Made by a program: the position numbers and the translations under genes. Shown piece after piece: positions 12,133 to 25,045 of a stretch of 64,000 bases of DNA. Position 1 is the stretch's first letter. The number at the start of each line of letters is the position of its first letter. Source of the DNA: Paraburkholderia hiiakae. GTDB lineage: Bacteria > Pseudomonadota > Gammaproteobacteria > Burkholderiales > Burkholderiaceae. The DNA lies in NCBI RefSeq assembly GCF_904848665.1, contig NZ_CAJHCQ010000003.1, positions 310,001 to 374,000 on the forward strand. Direction: 5' to 3'. The notes below the pieces were generated by a model. The model had not been told where the DNA came from. It worked only from the letters and a program-made list of their open reading frames with translations, and ran no database searches.

Positions 12133-12597
12133 ATGAACGCTGAAACCGCGCGCGGTACCCGGTCAACTAGCCGGCCCGCCGATTGTCCCTGCGGCGGCGC
12201 CGCGCCGAACCAGAAGTCGGGAGCCAAGGCGCCGCGCTACGCACAGTGCTGTGGCCGCTTCATCGACGACGCGGCAGTGCCCGCCACGGCGCTTGAATTG
12301 ATGCGCTCGCGCTATACGGCGTATGTATTGGGCGACGAGGCGTATTTGCGCTCGACGTGGGCGCCAGAGACGACCCCCGCCGATCTCGATGTGGACCCCG
12401 CGGCCGTTGGCGCGCCGCGCTGGCTCGGACTTGCCATCAAGCACCACGAACAACGCGACGACACGCACGCGATCGTCGAATTCGTCGCGCGCTACAAAAC
12501 GGGCGGCCGCGCGTTCCGGCTGCATGAAACGAGCCGCTTCACGCGCGGCGAAGACGGCCGCTGGCGTTATGTTGACGGTGACGTTTCGTCAGGCTAA
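12133..12597 (+). CDS. YchJ-family (UPF0225) protein with SEC-C-like motif
   Basis: 154 residues. The N-terminal cysteine cluster CPCGG...YAQCCGRFI (residues 18-46) is the SEC-C-type zinc motif that marks YchJ proteins. A MRSRYTAYVLGDEAYLRSTW segment follows, then a cystatin-like/NTF2-like fold ending with HETSRFTRGEDGRWRYVDGD. The biochemical role of the family is unknown. It starts 54 bases after the SDR gene and may be co-transcribed with it. Confidence 0.9.
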   Translation: MNAETARGTRSTSRPADCPCGGAAPNQKSGAKAPRYAQCCGRFIDDAAVPATALELMRSRYTAYVLGDEAYLRSTWAPETTPADLDVDPAAVGAPRWLGLAIKHHEQRDDTHAIVEFVARYKTGGRAFRLHETSRFTRGEDGRWRYVDGDVSSG

Positions 12598-13165
12598 CGA
12601 ATAACTGACTGCCGACGATATTTGCCGCTGCGAGTCCCCGCAGTGGTTCGCCGTCATGGCGCCGGAAATAATGCCTTTGCAAACAAGCGCTTACTGAATA
12701 ATCGCGCGGCTGTTGTCCGCGCGCGACGCTCGCCTCCCGGACCCTTTTTAAAAACTCTCGCATTCGCTACTTACCGAAAGCCGCGTGTGCGCCATGCCTC
12801 ATAGGGTCGCGCGCGGTTGGCATGCCTTATGCCGGGTTACCCCTGAATTGCACAACAAATATTTGTCGTGCGAGTATCTAATCACGGTGCCCTGCGCGAT
12901 ACGTAAGTGCATAGTGAAAAAGCTTTTTTCACATACGCATGTGTCGACTGCAAATGGGTGCTGGCGGCGGGTCTGATCGACGATAGAACTGCGCCGCGCA
13001 GGTGTTCTGATCGATGCAATCCCACGTGACGGGTTACACGCCCGCTCCTGGCCTCGCGGCCAGGCGCAACGGTGTCTCGTTGTGCCCTGAAAGGGCCGAA
13101 CCGCGGGTAATGATCGGACGGTTGTCGGAATCACAGCAGCAGGTCTTTTGCAGGTGGTGTAGCGC
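12598..13165. other. 568-bp intergenic region with two palindromes
   Basis: No convincing gene is seen. The segment is more AT-rich than its surroundings between about 12660 and 12960. It holds a 22-bp near-perfect palindrome (12850-12871) and a 19-bp palindrome GTGAAAAAGC/TTTTTTCAC (12914-12932), the latter also able to form a terminator-like hairpin. This is probably a regulatory region for the secreted hydrolase gene downstream. Confidence 0.5.
12850..12871. promoter_or_regulatory. 22-bp palindrome, candidate operator
   Basis: Arms GCACNACAAAT and ATTTGTNGTGC match with a single mismatched pair. It is AT-rich in the centre and lies about 295 bases before the hydrolase start. The form is that of a dimeric repressor site. 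The protein that binds it is unknown. Confidence 0.5.
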
Positions 13166-14563
13166 ATGGCGTTCAGGAAGCTCCTTACCGGATGGGTCGT
13201 AGCCGGCACCGCGTGTGTGCTTTCGGTTGCTCACGCAGCGTCGCTTTCCGATCCGGCAAGTGCGGGCGCGAACCCGCAACTCGCCGCCACTACCCCCGCA
13301 ACGCATTCCGCCAACGCGACTCAAGCAAACCTCGCAGGCGGTCCCCTCGGCAGCGCCAACGTGCCGCGCATTGCGCTCGACGACGCGTATCTGCCCGTCG
13401 TGCCCGCCACCATGAACGAGCAGGTGATCCGCGTTCCCGTGGACGCATCCGGCGACGTCACGCTCGAGACCACGGTGTACCTCCCGAATGGCCCCGGGCC
13501 GTTCCCGATGGTGATCTTCAACCACGGCAAGATTCCCGGCGACCCGCACCTCCAGGCGCGTAGCGACCCGCTTTCGTTCGCACGCGAATTCGTGCGCCGC
13601 GGCTATGTCGTCGTCGCGCCGAACCGCCAGGGCTTCGCGGATTCGGGCGGCTCGTATCAGCAGGACGGTTGTGACGTCGCGAGCAACGGCCTCGGCCAGG
13701 CGGCCGATGTCGCTTCGACCATCGCATACATGTCGAAGCAACCCTATGTCGACGCAAGCCAGATCATCGTCGCGGGCACCTCGCACGGGGGCCTCGCCAC
13801 CATGGCCTATGGCACCGAGGCGGCGAGCGGCGTGCGGGCGCTCATCAACTTCTCGGGCGGTCTGCGCCAGGACGCCTGCACGGGCTGGCAGAACAACCTG
13901 ACCCAGGCGTTCGGCGACTACGGCGGCAAGGCCCGCGTGGCCTCGCTCTGGCTCTACGGCGACAACGACTCGGTCTGGTCGCCCGATCTCGTCACGAAGA
14001 TGTTCGCCGCTTACCGCGACGCGCAAACGGGTGAGGACCACCCGGCCGCGACGGCGAAGCTCGTGGACTTCGGCGCGTACAAGAACGATGCGCATCGCCT
14101 CGTGGGCGATCGCGACGGCGTGAAGATCTGGTGGCCCACGGTCGAGGCGTTCCTTGCGAACCGTGGCCTGCCGACGGCGGTGCAGTACCGCGTGGCCACG
14201 CCGAGCGCGCCCCGCGGCACCGGCTTCGCGCAGATCGACTCGGTCGGCGCGGTGCCTTTCGTCGATCAGGCCGGCCGCGACGGGTATCGCAACTTCCTCA
14301 AGCAGTATCCGAGCCGCGCATTCGCGGTGTCGGACTCCGGCGCATGGTCGTGGGCTGAAGGCGGCGACAATCCGATGTCCGTGGCGATCTCGAACTGCGA
14401 AAAGCACAGCTCCGATCCGTGCCGTCTCTACGCCGTGAACAACACGGTGGTCTGGAACAACGGCGGCACGCAGACCGCCCAGACCGACGACAGCGACACG
14501 ACGCGCGCCACGGCGGACAACGACAACGCGGACGAGAGCGACCACGCGCTGGCGAGCCGCTGA
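13166..14563 (+). CDS. Secreted alpha/beta hydrolase (dienelactone hydrolase/CocE-like)
   Basis: 465 residues with a clear signal peptide (hydrophobic core to residue 24, cleavage after AHA). The nucleophile elbow GTSHGG lies near residue 209. An oxyanion-type HGKIPG is seen near residue 117. The catalytic aspartate and histidine are probably in YGDNDSVW and in NDAHRLV. The chain ends with a charged tail rich in Asp, Asn and Thr, absent from most relatives. Export to the periplasm or outside is likely. Substrate unknown. It has a long upstream region and a terminator downstream, so it is a single-gene unit. Confidence 0.85.
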   Translation: MAFRKLLTGWVVAGTACVLSVAHAASLSDPASAGANPQLAATTPATHSANATQANLAGGPLGSANVPRIALDDAYLPVVPATMNEQVIRVPVDASGDVTLETTVYLPNGPGPFPMVIFNHGKIPGDPHLQARSDPLSFAREFVRRGYVVVAPNRQGFADSGGSYQQDGCDVASNGLGQAADVASTIAYMSKQPYVDASQIIVAGTSHGGLATMAYGTEAASGVRALINFSGGLRQDACTGWQNNLTQAFGDYGGKARVASLWLYGDNDSVWSPDLVTKMFAAYRDAQTGEDHPAATAKLVDFGAYKNDAHRLVGDRDGVKIWWPTVEAFLANRGLPTAVQYRVATPSAPRGTGFAQIDSVGAVPFVDQAGRDGYRNFLKQYPSRAFAVSDSGAWSWAEGGDNPMSVAISNCEKHSSDPCRLYAVNNTVVWNNGGTQTAQTDDSDTTRATADNDNADESDHALASR

Positions 14564-14983
14564 ACGTTGGCATCCGGCTGCTGCCGGGCTCGAATTCCCT
14601 ATCACTGCAGCACTGCGCGGCCCCAAAGCGGGCCGCTTTGCTTTTCATTTCCCCCCGCATTTTCTCGCACGCACCCCATTGCGTCGCGCCTTATCGTCTG
14701 ACTTTCACGCGCCTGTGCTCTTGCCACGCCTCGCCAAAAATATCCGCCGCGCGGTCCCACGTTCTGCAATTTCGCCCCGGCGCGCAGATTTTTTTGCATA
14801 AGCCGGGTTCACTTTGCCGTCGTCATCTCCGCGCATTTCTGGTCTTTATTTTCCATCGGTTCCGAGTTGTCCCGAACGGCTCGAAACGCCGCCCCGCCGC
14901 GCGTTGGAGGGCGAATTTCGGGGTAGTGCATTGCGGCAGCTAACACGTTAATCTCGGTCCCGCTGTCGTATCGGGAGTCGTAT
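14564..14983. other. Intergenic region between the hydrolase gene and bioA
   Basis: 420 bases holding the hydrolase terminator (14617-14650) and, presumably, the bio promoter. No gene is recognised. The stretch 14640-14820 is C/T-rich on the + strand. I could not place a clear BirA- or BioR-type operator. Confidence 0.4.
14617..14650 (+). terminator. Rho-independent terminator after the hydrolase gene
   Basis: GCGGCCC and GGGCCGC arms, six-base loop, then TTTGCTTTTC. Stem of seven GC pairs. Confidence 0.8.
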
Positions 14984-16363
14984 TTGAATTCGCTATCGCA
15001 CCCTGCGCACCCTGCCCGCGAAGATCGCGCCGCGACCGACTGGGTCGCTCGCAGCCTGCGCGCCGTGTGGCACCCTTGCACCCAGATGAAACATCACGAG
15101 CGCCTGCCGCTCGTGGCTGTCGCGCGGGGCGTTGGCCCGTGGCTGCATGACCACGAAGGCCGTCGCTATCTGGACGCGATCAGTTCGTGGTGGGTGAACC
15201 TCTTCGGCCACGCCAATCCTGCGATCAATGCCGCGCTCAAGGCGCAGCTCGACACGCTCGAGCACGTCATGCTCGCGGGCTGCACGCACGAGCCCGCCGT
15301 GGAGCTTGCCGAGCGTCTTTCGGCGCGCACGGGCGGCGTGCTCGGCCATGCGTTCTTCGCTTCCGATGGCGCTTCGGCCGTCGAAATCGCGCTCAAGATG
15401 AGCTTTCATTCGTGGCGCAATCGCGGCGAGAGCGACAAGCGCGAATTCGTCTGTCTTGCCAACAGCTACCACGGCGAGACCATCGGCGCGCTTGGCGTGA
15501 CCGATGTGAGGCTCTTCAGGGATGCTTACGATCCGCTGCTGCATCACGCGCATGTGGTCGCTTCGCCCGACGCGCGCGCCGCGCAACCCGGCGAAACGGC
15601 GGAGGATGTCGCGGCCCGCGCACTGGCCGATGTCGAGCGTCTCTTCATCGAGCGCGAAGGCCGTATCGCGGCGCTGATCGTCGAGCCGCTCGTGCAGTGC
15701 GCGGCCGGTATGGCGATGCACGATCCCTCCTATCTCAAGGGCTTGCGTGCGCTATGCGACCGTCACCGCGTGCACCTGATCGCAGATGAAATCGCCGTGG
15801 GCTGCGGGCGTACCGGCACCTTTTTCTCGTGCGAGCAGGCAGGCGTATGGCCCGATCTGCTTACGCTTTCGAAGGGCATTAGCGGCGGTTATCTGCCGCT
15901 TTCGATTGTGCTTTCGCGCGACGCCATCTACGAGTCGTTCTACGACGACGACACGACGCGCGGTTTCCTCCATTCGCATTCGTACACGGGCAATCCGCTC
16001 GCGTGCCGCGCCGCGCTCGCCACGCTCGACCTGTTCGAGCGTGACGACGTACTCGCTGCGAACGTGCGCAAATCGGCGCAACTACGCGCGCTGTTCGAGC
16101 CGTTCGCCGCGCATCCGCTTGTGCGCAACCTGCGCCAGTGCGGCACGATACTCGCGTTCGACGTAGCGCTCGAAGACCCGCAGCGCGCGGCGACATTCTC
16201 GCGACGCTTCTTCGAAAACGCGCTGCAGCGCGAACTGCTGCTGCGCCCGATCGGCACGACGGTCTATGTCATGCCGCCGTATATTCTGGACAACGAAATG
16301 CAGGCGTTCCTCGCAATGCGCACGCGCGAGACTTTCGACGCCACCGTCGCGGAGGACCTCTGA
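14984..16363 (+). CDS. bioA: Adenosylmethionine-8-amino-7-oxononanoate aminotransferase
   Basis: Third enzyme of biotin ring assembly: moves an amino group from S-adenosylmethionine to KAPA to make DAPA, using PLP. 459 residues. The family's N-terminal [12 protein letters not shown] is intact, the PLP-binding lysine is K297 in LSKGISGG, and the Asp in LIADEIAVG is present. Translation most likely begins at a TTG (14984), since the next ATG would remove the conserved WHPCTQ region. GGGAG lies 7 bases upstream and supports it. It is the first gene of bioA-bioF-bioD-bioB. A rare start codon may limit expression. Confidence 0.95.
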   Translation: MNSLSHPAHPAREDRAATDWVARSLRAVWHPCTQMKHHERLPLVAVARGVGPWLHDHEGRRYLDAISSWWVNLFGHANPAINAALKAQLDTLEHVMLAGCTHEPAVELAERLSARTGGVLGHAFFASDGASAVEIALKMSFHSWRNRGESDKREFVCLANSYHGETIGALGVTDVRLFRDAYDPLLHHAHVVASPDARAAQPGETAEDVAARALADVERLFIEREGRIAALIVEPLVQCAAGMAMHDPSYLKGLRALCDRHRVHLIADEIAVGCGRTGTFFSCEQAGVWPDLLTLSKGISGGYLPLSIVLSRDAIYESFYDDDTTRGFLHSHSYTGNPLACRAALATLDLFERDDVLAANVRKSAQLRALFEPFAAHPLVRNLRQCGTILAFDVALEDPQRAATFSRRFFENALQRELLLRPIGTTVYVMPPYILDNEMQAFLAMRTRETFDATVAEDL

Positions 16364-16364
16364 A

Positions 16365-17561
16365 ATGGCATTGCTTGACACCCTCGAACAGGGCTTGCGC
16401 GACATCGACGCGCGCGGCCTGCGCCGCCGCCGCCGCACCGCCGACACGCCTTGCAGCGCCCACATGCAGGTGGACGGCCGCGCGACCATCGGCTTTGCCA
16501 GCAACGACTATCTTGGCCTCGCCGCGCATCCTCAACTGGTCGCAGCCATCGCCGAAGGCGCGCAGCGCTACGGCGCGGGGAGTGGCGGCTCGCATCTGCT
16601 GGGCGGCCACTCGCGCGCGCACGCACAACTCGAAGACGATCTCGCGGCATTCGCGGGCACCTTCGTCGATGCGCCGCGCGCGCTGTACTTCAGCACCGGT
16701 TACATGGCGAATCTGGCCGTGCTCACGGCGCTCGCTGGCCGCGGCACGACAATCTTCTCCGACGCGCTCAACCATGCCTCGCTGATCGACGGCGCGCGGC
16801 TCTCGCGCGCCGACATCCAGATCTATCCGCATGCCGACATGGCGGCGCTCGCGGCGATGCTCGAAGCCTCCGACGCGAGCGCGAAAGTGATCGTGAGCGA
16901 CACGGTGTTCAGCATGGACGGCGACGTCGCGCCGCTCGCGCGCCTCGTCGAACTCGCGGAAAAACATGGCGCGTGGCTCGTGGTGGACGACGCGCACGGC
17001 TTCGGCGTGCTCGGCCCGCAGGGCCGCGGCGCGCTGGCGCAAGCCGCCCTGCGTTCGGAACATCTCGTGATGGTCGGCACGCTCGGTAAGGCGGCGGGCG
17101 TTTCGGGAGCGTTCATCTGCGCGCACGGCACCGTGATCGAATGGCTCGTGCAGCGCGCGCGTCCGTATATCTTCACGACGGCTTCGTCGCCGGCGGTGGC
17201 GCACGCGGTGTCCGCGAGCCTGCGTTTGATCGAACGCGAGGAGGGCGATGCGCGCCGCGCGCATTTGAAGCATTTGATCGGCCGCACGCGTTCGCTGCTC
17301 ATCGATACATGCTGGCAGCCGGTCGATTCGCATACCGCCGTGCAGCCGCTCGTCATCGGCGCCAACGAGGCGACGCTCGCGCTACAAGCCACGCTCGAAC
17401 GCGACGGCCTGTGGGTGCCCGCCATCCGTCCGCCCACTGTGCCCGAGGGCACGTCGCGTCTGCGCATTTCGCTTTCCGCGGCGCACTCGGATGCGGACCT
17501 CGACCGGCTGAACGCATCGCTGCAACGCGCGAGCCTCGAAGCGCGGGAGTTCGCGCAATGA
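16365..17561 (+). CDS. bioF: 8-amino-7-oxononanoate synthase
   Basis: PLP enzyme that joins pimeloyl-ACP/CoA and alanine to give KAPA, first committed step of the biotin ring. 398 residues from the ATG at 16365, one base after the bioA stop and with GGAGG eight bases ahead. [11 protein letters not shown] (glycine-rich substrate loop), the Asp/His pair in [12 protein letters not shown] and the PLP lysine K242 in LGKAAG are all present. The tight spacing implies translational coupling with bioA. Confidence 0.96.
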   Translation: MALLDTLEQGLRDIDARGLRRRRRTADTPCSAHMQVDGRATIGFASNDYLGLAAHPQLVAAIAEGAQRYGAGSGGSHLLGGHSRAHAQLEDDLAAFAGTFVDAPRALYFSTGYMANLAVLTALAGRGTTIFSDALNHASLIDGARLSRADIQIYPHADMAALAAMLEASDASAKVIVSDTVFSMDGDVAPLARLVELAEKHGAWLVVDDAHGFGVLGPQGRGALAQAALRSEHLVMVGTLGKAAGVSGAFICAHGTVIEWLVQRARPYIFTTASSPAVAHAVSASLRLIEREEGDARRAHLKHLIGRTRSLLIDTCWQPVDSHTAVQPLVIGANEATLALQATLERDGLWVPAIRPPTVPEGTSRLRISLSAAHSDADLDRLNASLQRASLEAREFAQ

Positions 17562-18268
17562 CGGTTTCGCTTTTCGTCACCGGCACCGATACCGAGATCG
17601 GCAAGACTTTCGTGAGCGCAGCACTGCTGCGCGGCTTCGCCCACGCGGGGCTGCGCGCCACGGCGCTCAAGCCGATCGCCGCGGGCGCTTACGAGCGCGA
17701 CGGCGTCTTGCACAACGAGGACGCCGATCAGCTCGACGCCGCCGCGAGCGTGCTGCTGCCGCCCGAGATCCGCACGCCGTTCCTGCTCAAGGAGCCCGCC
17801 GCGCCTCACATCGCCGCTGCGCTCGAAGGTGTGACGCTCGACATGGCGCGCATCGTCGATTGCTACCGGGCGGCCTGTGAGCGCGCGGATGCCATCGTCG
17901 TGGAAGGCGTGGGCGGTTTTCGCGTGCCCCTCACGGCGACCGAAGACACCGCCGACCTCGCCGTCGCGCTCGGTCTGCCCGTGGTGCTCGTGGTGGGCAT
18001 GCGGCTCGGCTGCATCAGCCACGCGCTGCTCACGGTCGAAGCAATTGCCGCGCGCGGATTGAAGCTCGCGGGCTGGGTCGCCAACCGTATCGACCCGGCC
18101 ATGACGTTCCCCGAAGAAAACATCGACGCGCTGCGCGAGCGTCTCGCCACCCAGTACGGCGCGCCGCTCATCGGCGTTGTGCCGCATATGCGCGGCGCAG
18201 GCGCCGACGACGCAGCCGGACATCTGAACATCGACGCGTTGCTCGCGCGCTTGCGCGCCGACGCATGA
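17558..18268 (+). CDS. bioD: Dethiobiotin synthetase
   Basis: Makes dethiobiotin from DAPA, CO2 and ATP. 236 residues. The P-loop GTDTEIGKT is at residues 8-16, the substrate lysine in ALKPIAAG follows, and [12 protein letters not shown] is the conserved carbamate region. Its ATG overlaps the bioF stop by four bases (ATGA), a clear sign of coupling. All expected motifs are present. Confidence 0.96.
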   Translation: MTVSLFVTGTDTEIGKTFVSAALLRGFAHAGLRATALKPIAAGAYERDGVLHNEDADQLDAAASVLLPPEIRTPFLLKEPAAPHIAAALEGVTLDMARIVDCYRAACERADAIVVEGVGGFRVPLTATEDTADLAVALGLPVVLVVGMRLGCISHALLTVEAIAARGLKLAGWVANRIDPAMTFPEENIDALRERLATQYGAPLIGVVPHMRGAGADDAAGHLNIDALLARLRADA

Positions 18269-18320
18269 TGCACATTCAAGCACTGCCAGGCACAGTCACG
18301 TAAAGAAGGACCACGACACC

Positions 18321-19397
18321 ATGACGCAAACCCACATCGACATCACTTCGCTGAAGGCGACCGCGCCGAGCGCCCAGGCCGCCGCCGAATCCGCTGCGCG
18401 CTGGAAAGTCGCCGACGTCGCCGCGCTCTACGAGCTGCCGTTCAACGACCTGATCTTCCGCGCGCAGCAGGTGCATCGCGAGCATTTCGACGCGAACGCC
18501 GTGCAGCTCTCCACGCTACTGTCGATCAAGACCGGCGGCTGCGAGGAAGACTGCGCGTACTGCCCGCAGTCGTCGCACTACGAAACCGAACTCGAAGCCG
18601 GCAAGCTGATGGCTGTTGACGCCGTGCTGGACGCCGCACGCGCGGCCAAGTCCAACGGCGCGACGCGCTTTTGCATGGGCGCGGCGTGGCGCAATCCGAA
18701 GGATCGCCACCTGGAGCCGATCAAGGACATGATCCGCGGCGTGAAGGCGATGGGTCTGGAAACCTGCGTGACGCTCGGCATGCTCGAAGATCACCAGGCG
18801 AAGGAACTGGCCGACGCGGGCCTCGACTACTACAACCACAACCTCGATACGTCGCCGGAGTACTACGGCAAGATCATCACGACGCGCACCTACGAGGACC
18901 GTCTCGAGACGCTCGAGCGCGTGCGCGACGCGGGCATCAACGTGTGCTGCGGCGGCATTGTCGGCATGGGCGAGTCGCGCCGCGAGCGCGCGGGCCTGAT
19001 CGCGCAGCTCGCGAACATGGAGCCGTACCCGGAGTCGGTGCCCATCAACAATCTCGTGCAGGTCGCGGGCACGCCGCTCGAAGGCACCGAGCCGATCGAT
19101 CCGTTCGAGTTCGTGCGCACGATCGCGGTGGCGCGCATCACGATGCCGACGGCCATGGTGCGTCTTTCGGCGGGCCGTGAGCAGATGGACGACGCGCTCC
19201 AGGCGCTGTGCTTCATGGCGGGCGCGAACTCGATTTTCTACGGCGACCAGCTGCTCACCACGAGCAACCCGCAGGCGCAAGCCGACCGCAAGCTGCTGCA
19301 GCGTCTGGGCATCACCGCGCAGGCCGCACAGCATTTGCCCGCTGACGACCACGGTCACGATGGTCACTCGCACGGCGGCTGCGGCCACTGCGAGTAA
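18321..19397 (+). CDS. bioB: Biotin synthase
   Basis: Radical-SAM enzyme that inserts sulfur into dethiobiotin. 358 residues. The SAM cluster motif is C74-x3-C78-x2-C81. The arginine and cysteines around the auxiliary [2Fe-2S] cluster are seen in [11 protein letters not shown] and in VRLSAGRE. The last 18 residues form a His/Asp/Gly/Cys-rich tail ([17 protein letters not shown]) not needed for the fold and probably metal-binding. AAGGA lies upstream of the start, 52 bases after bioD. A perfect terminator follows, so the biotin operon ends here. Confidence 0.97.
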   Translation: MTQTHIDITSLKATAPSAQAAAESAARWKVADVAALYELPFNDLIFRAQQVHREHFDANAVQLSTLLSIKTGGCEEDCAYCPQSSHYETELEAGKLMAVDAVLDAARAAKSNGATRFCMGAAWRNPKDRHLEPIKDMIRGVKAMGLETCVTLGMLEDHQAKELADAGLDYYNHNLDTSPEYYGKIITTRTYEDRLETLERVRDAGINVCCGGIVGMGESRRERAGLIAQLANMEPYPESVPINNLVQVAGTPLEGTEPIDPFEFVRTIAVARITMPTAMVRLSAGREQMDDALQALCFMAGANSIFYGDQLLTTSNPQAQADRKLLQRLGITAQAAQHLPADDHGHDGHSHGGCGHCE

Positions 19398-19420
19398 CGC
19401 CTCGCACGTCGCCAAAAGTC

Positions 19421-19451
19421 AAAACGCCACGCTGCGAAGCGTGGCGTTTTT
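19421..19451. terminator. Bidirectional terminator between bioB and the permease gene
   Basis: Perfect 12-bp arms AAAACGCCACGC and GCGTGGCGTTTT with a six-base loop and A/T runs on both sides. It lies between convergent genes. Confidence 0.92.
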
Positions 19452-19481
19452 CATTGCTCGGGCAAAGCGAAATGCAGGGCC

Positions 19482-20798
19482 CTAAGCGTACGCCGCGCGG
19501 CGGCGCCCCGCGAGCAAGAGATAGCACAGTGCGCCGATCACGAGCGACGGCAGCGTCGCGCCGAGGTTCGGCAGCCACTGGTTGAGCGCCTGATACGCGC
19601 CGAAACCGACCACCCAGGCGACGAACGCGCTCACGTGCCAGCCGCCCGAATAGCCATACGCGCCGTTCAGGTCGGCGAGCGCCTGCGGGTCGATACGGCG
19701 GCGCCGCACGATGAAGTGATCGGCGAGCACCACGCCAAAGAGCGGCGCGAACACCGAACCGATGAAGAGCAGGAAGTTCTCATATTTCGCCATCGGCACG
19801 ACGAGGCCGATCAGCGTGCACAGCGCACCGAAGGCCGCCGAGAGCCAGGGCACGCTCGCGCGCGTCCAGAACGTGCCGGTCGAGACGGCGGCCGAGTGGA
19901 TATCGGCGAACGCGTTGTCGATTTCGTCGATCAGCACGAGCAGCAGCGCGAAGCCGCCGCCGGCTTGTGCGAGCGCCGTGGTGAGGAGCGCGTCGCCGCC
20001 GCCCGCGGCCAACCCGTAAATGGCGCCGAGCGCATAGAACCAGAGGTTCGCGATGCCATAGCCGAACAGCGTGCCGCGGAAGGTTTCGCCCGCTTTGCGG
20101 CCGAAACGCGTGTAGTCGGCGATGAGCGGCAGCCACGAGAGCGGCATCGCCACCACGAGGTCGATGGCGCTGCCGAACGGCATTTCGCCCGTGCCGGGGC
20201 GGCGCATCAGCGCGCCCACGTCCTGCTTGACGAGCAGGCTCCACGTGAGCCAGGCCGCGCCCGCGAGCAGCAGCCAGATGCCCCACGTGCGCAGGAAGCG
20301 CCGCACGAACGAGAGCGGGCCGCTCACGGCGAGCAGCGTGGCGAGCACGCCGAAGATCACGGTCCAGACGAGCGGCATCGAAAGGCCGAAGGCCTGTTTG
20401 GCGAGCGCGTCGGCGGAATCGCGCATCACGATGATCTCGAACGAGCCCCAGCCCACGAGCTGCACCATGTTGATGACCGCCGGAATCGCCACGCCGCGAA
20501 CGCCGAGCGTCGGGCGCAGCGACGACATGGCGGCGAGGCCCGTGTCCGTGCCGATCACGCCCGCGAGCGCGAGCAGCACGACGCCGATCACGCTGCCGAT
20601 GGCGATGGCCATGAGCGCGTGCGGCAGCGAGAGGCCCGGCACGAGCAGCGCGCCCGCCTGCGCGACCAGCAGCCCGATGCCGAGCGAAAACCACAGCGCA
20701 AAGGCGTCGCCGGTGCGGAACTGGCGGCGCGCGTCGGGTACGGGCACGTTCGGCGCGTAGGTGGAGCCGGCGTCGCCGGCGTGCGAATCTTGAATCAT
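19482..20798 (-). CDS. cytX: NCS1-family permease, CytX-like (hydroxymethylpyrimidine/cytosine)
   Basis: 438-residue inner-membrane transporter with about 12 hydrophobic segments. NCS1 features are visible: the early GDAFALWFSLGIGLL, the middle SWLPLIADYTRFGR with its conserved Asp-Tyr, and DHFIVRRRRID near the end. The pattern fits CytX, predicted to import the thiamine precursor HMP, better than CodB. No thiamine riboswitch is seen upstream, so the substrate is uncertain. The start is set at 20798 (MIQDSH) with GAGGAAA about 12 bases ahead. It is divergent from rarA. Confidence 0.78.
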   Translation of the reverse strand: MIQDSHAGDAGSTYAPNVPVPDARRQFRTGDAFALWFSLGIGLLVAQAGALLVPGLSLPHALMAIAIGSVIGVVLLALAGVIGTDTGLAAMSSLRPTLGVRGVAIPAVINMVQLVGWGSFEIIVMRDSADALAKQAFGLSMPLVWTVIFGVLATLLAVSGPLSFVRRFLRTWGIWLLLAGAAWLTWSLLVKQDVGALMRRPGTGEMPFGSAIDLVVAMPLSWLPLIADYTRFGRKAGETFRGTLFGYGIANLWFYALGAIYGLAAGGGDALLTTALAQAGGGFALLLVLIDEIDNAFADIHSAAVSTGTFWTRASVPWLSAAFGALCTLIGLVVPMAKYENFLLFIGSVFAPLFGVVLADHFIVRRRRIDPQALADLNGAYGYSGGWHVSAFVAWVVGFGAYQALNQWLPNLGATLPSLVIGALCYLLLAGRRRAAYA

Positions 20799-21022
20799 GT
20801 GGAACGCTTTCCTCTGTGTCGTGTGTTGTCTGTTTTGTCCGGTTTCGTCAGCGTGAGCGGATCGGCCCGCGCTTCGCGCCGCGGCACTCGCTGTCATAAT
20901 GCACGACTGCATCCGGTGCGGCAGGCCGTTTTGTGGTGTCGGGCGCTGTGTCCCCGAATCCGTCGCTCTATAGGCAACTCACGCTCGGCCAGCCGGAAAG
21001 CCGTCATTATCGCGAAAACGTC

Positions 21023-23724
<2,702 letters not shown>

Positions 23725-23871
23725 GGCACTGCCTCGCGAACAGAACATATGACTTGCTTGCCCTCGAAACTTTTTTCCAGTGAGGGCTTGCAAAATTCAA
23801 AACATGTTCTATAATCTTCGCTTCTCCGGTTGCCGACCAACGCCGGAGAGGCAGTAAAAAAGCAGTGCCCC

Positions 23872-23962
<91 letters not shown>

Positions 23963-23969
23963 AATTCAG

Positions 23970-24012
23970 AAAACCCCTGCATGCTTAACCGCTGCAGGGG
24001 TTTTTGCTTTTC
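23970..24012. terminator. Terminator after tRNA-Ser(CGA)
   Basis: AAACCCCTGC and GCAGGGGTTT arms with a T-rich tail (TTTTTGCTTTT). It is shared with the convergent glycosyltransferase gene. Confidence 0.9.
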
Positions 24013-24038
24013 TGCGCGCTTTGCGCGCGCAGGCGCGT

Positions 24039-24833
24039 TCACTTCTGCCTATGTCCGCGCATCTCCAGCGCACGCAGGTACGTCCCGGAAATCGACGACC
24101 CGCCGTGATGCACGATCTTTTCGTCGACGAGCGCCCACACCGACTTGCCTGCCGCGCGCACGCGCTGGCAGAACGACAGGTCTTCTGAGAGGTACACGCC
24201 TTTCTCGCCGACGGTGTCGAAGAACGCATAGAACTTGCCGTCCGGGAGGTAGCCGGCGTACTGCGCGGGCGGCCGGTATAGCTCCGTGTGCGCAACGATC
24301 GCCTCCAGCGCGTCGCGCCGCACGAGGAAAATGCCCGTGCCGATATGGCCCACCTCGGCCCAGCCGTCGGACACGAAACTGCTGCCCGCTTCATCCGCGA
24401 GGATTGCCGTGTTGTAGTCCACCGTTTTTTCCTGCCATTCGCGCAGCGTGAGCCCCACGTCGGCGCTCGTGATCTGCTTTTCCCGGTCGAAATAGCGGTA
24501 GGGGCAGGCAATGCCGGCCACGGGCTTGTTGCCGGCGATCAGGCGCAGAACCGCTTCGCGCGAGAAGTCCATGTCCGTATCGAGAAAGAGGAGATGGGTG
24601 AACTCGGGATGGCTCAAAAAATAATTCGCAAAGAAATTGCGCGCGCGGATGATGTGCGACGAGGCCGTATGGATGTACTCGTAGCGGATGCCGCGCTCCT
24701 TGAGCGTTTCCATGAGGCGGGCGAGTGCCATGGCGAAATCGAAATGCACCGAGTTGTCGTAAGTGGGCAGCGCGATCAGGATGTTGAGCGCCGTGTTCGG
24801 GGTGGAGGAGGGGGCGGGATTACTTGAGGTCAT
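24039..24833 (-). CDS. Putative GT-A-fold glycosyltransferase
   Basis: 264 residues. A start like ILIALPTYDNSVHFDFAMALARL and the acidic motif LLFLDTDMDFS (DxD) near residue 87 fit a nucleotide-sugar-dependent GT-A glycosyltransferase. GIGTGIFLVRRDALEAI (read as GHIGTGIFL) and the late EDLSFCQRVRAAG resemble the acceptor-side and general-base regions of GT2-type enzymes. No membrane segment is seen, so it is likely cytoplasmic. Target and operon are unknown: it stands alone between tRNA-Ser and map. Confidence 0.65.
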   Translation of the reverse strand: MTSSNPAPSSTPNTALNILIALPTYDNSVHFDFAMALARLMETLKERGIRYEYIHTASSHIIRARNFFANYFLSHPEFTHLLFLDTDMDFSREAVLRLIAGNKPVAGIACPYRYFDREKQITSADVGLTLREWQEKTVDYNTAILADEAGSSFVSDGWAEVGHIGTGIFLVRRDALEAIVAHTELYRPPAQYAGYLPDGKFYAFFDTVGEKGVYLSEDLSFCQRVRAAGKSVWALVDEKIVHHGGSSISGTYLRALEMRGHRQK

Positions 24834-25045
24834 GATCGGACTGTCTGCTCGCGATGTAAGATATTTCTCATTCTTGACGGCGGCTTGCGCTCGAACAATC
24901 GGAGATATCTGAAAATTCCGCGCCCGGCGTCATGGGGATGACGCGGGTTGCTGCGCTAGCGATGCTGCAGCGCCGGTACAATCGCTCCTTTGAATTTGCG
25001 GCGAAGTGTTCTCAAGTACACCGCCGCGCCCACTTCGGTCCACAG

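Noticed and set aside
20799..20940. Possible thiamine (TPP) riboswitch before the CytX-like gene
   Set aside because: The conserved CTGAGA and ACCTGA-type blocks are not found on the relevant strand.
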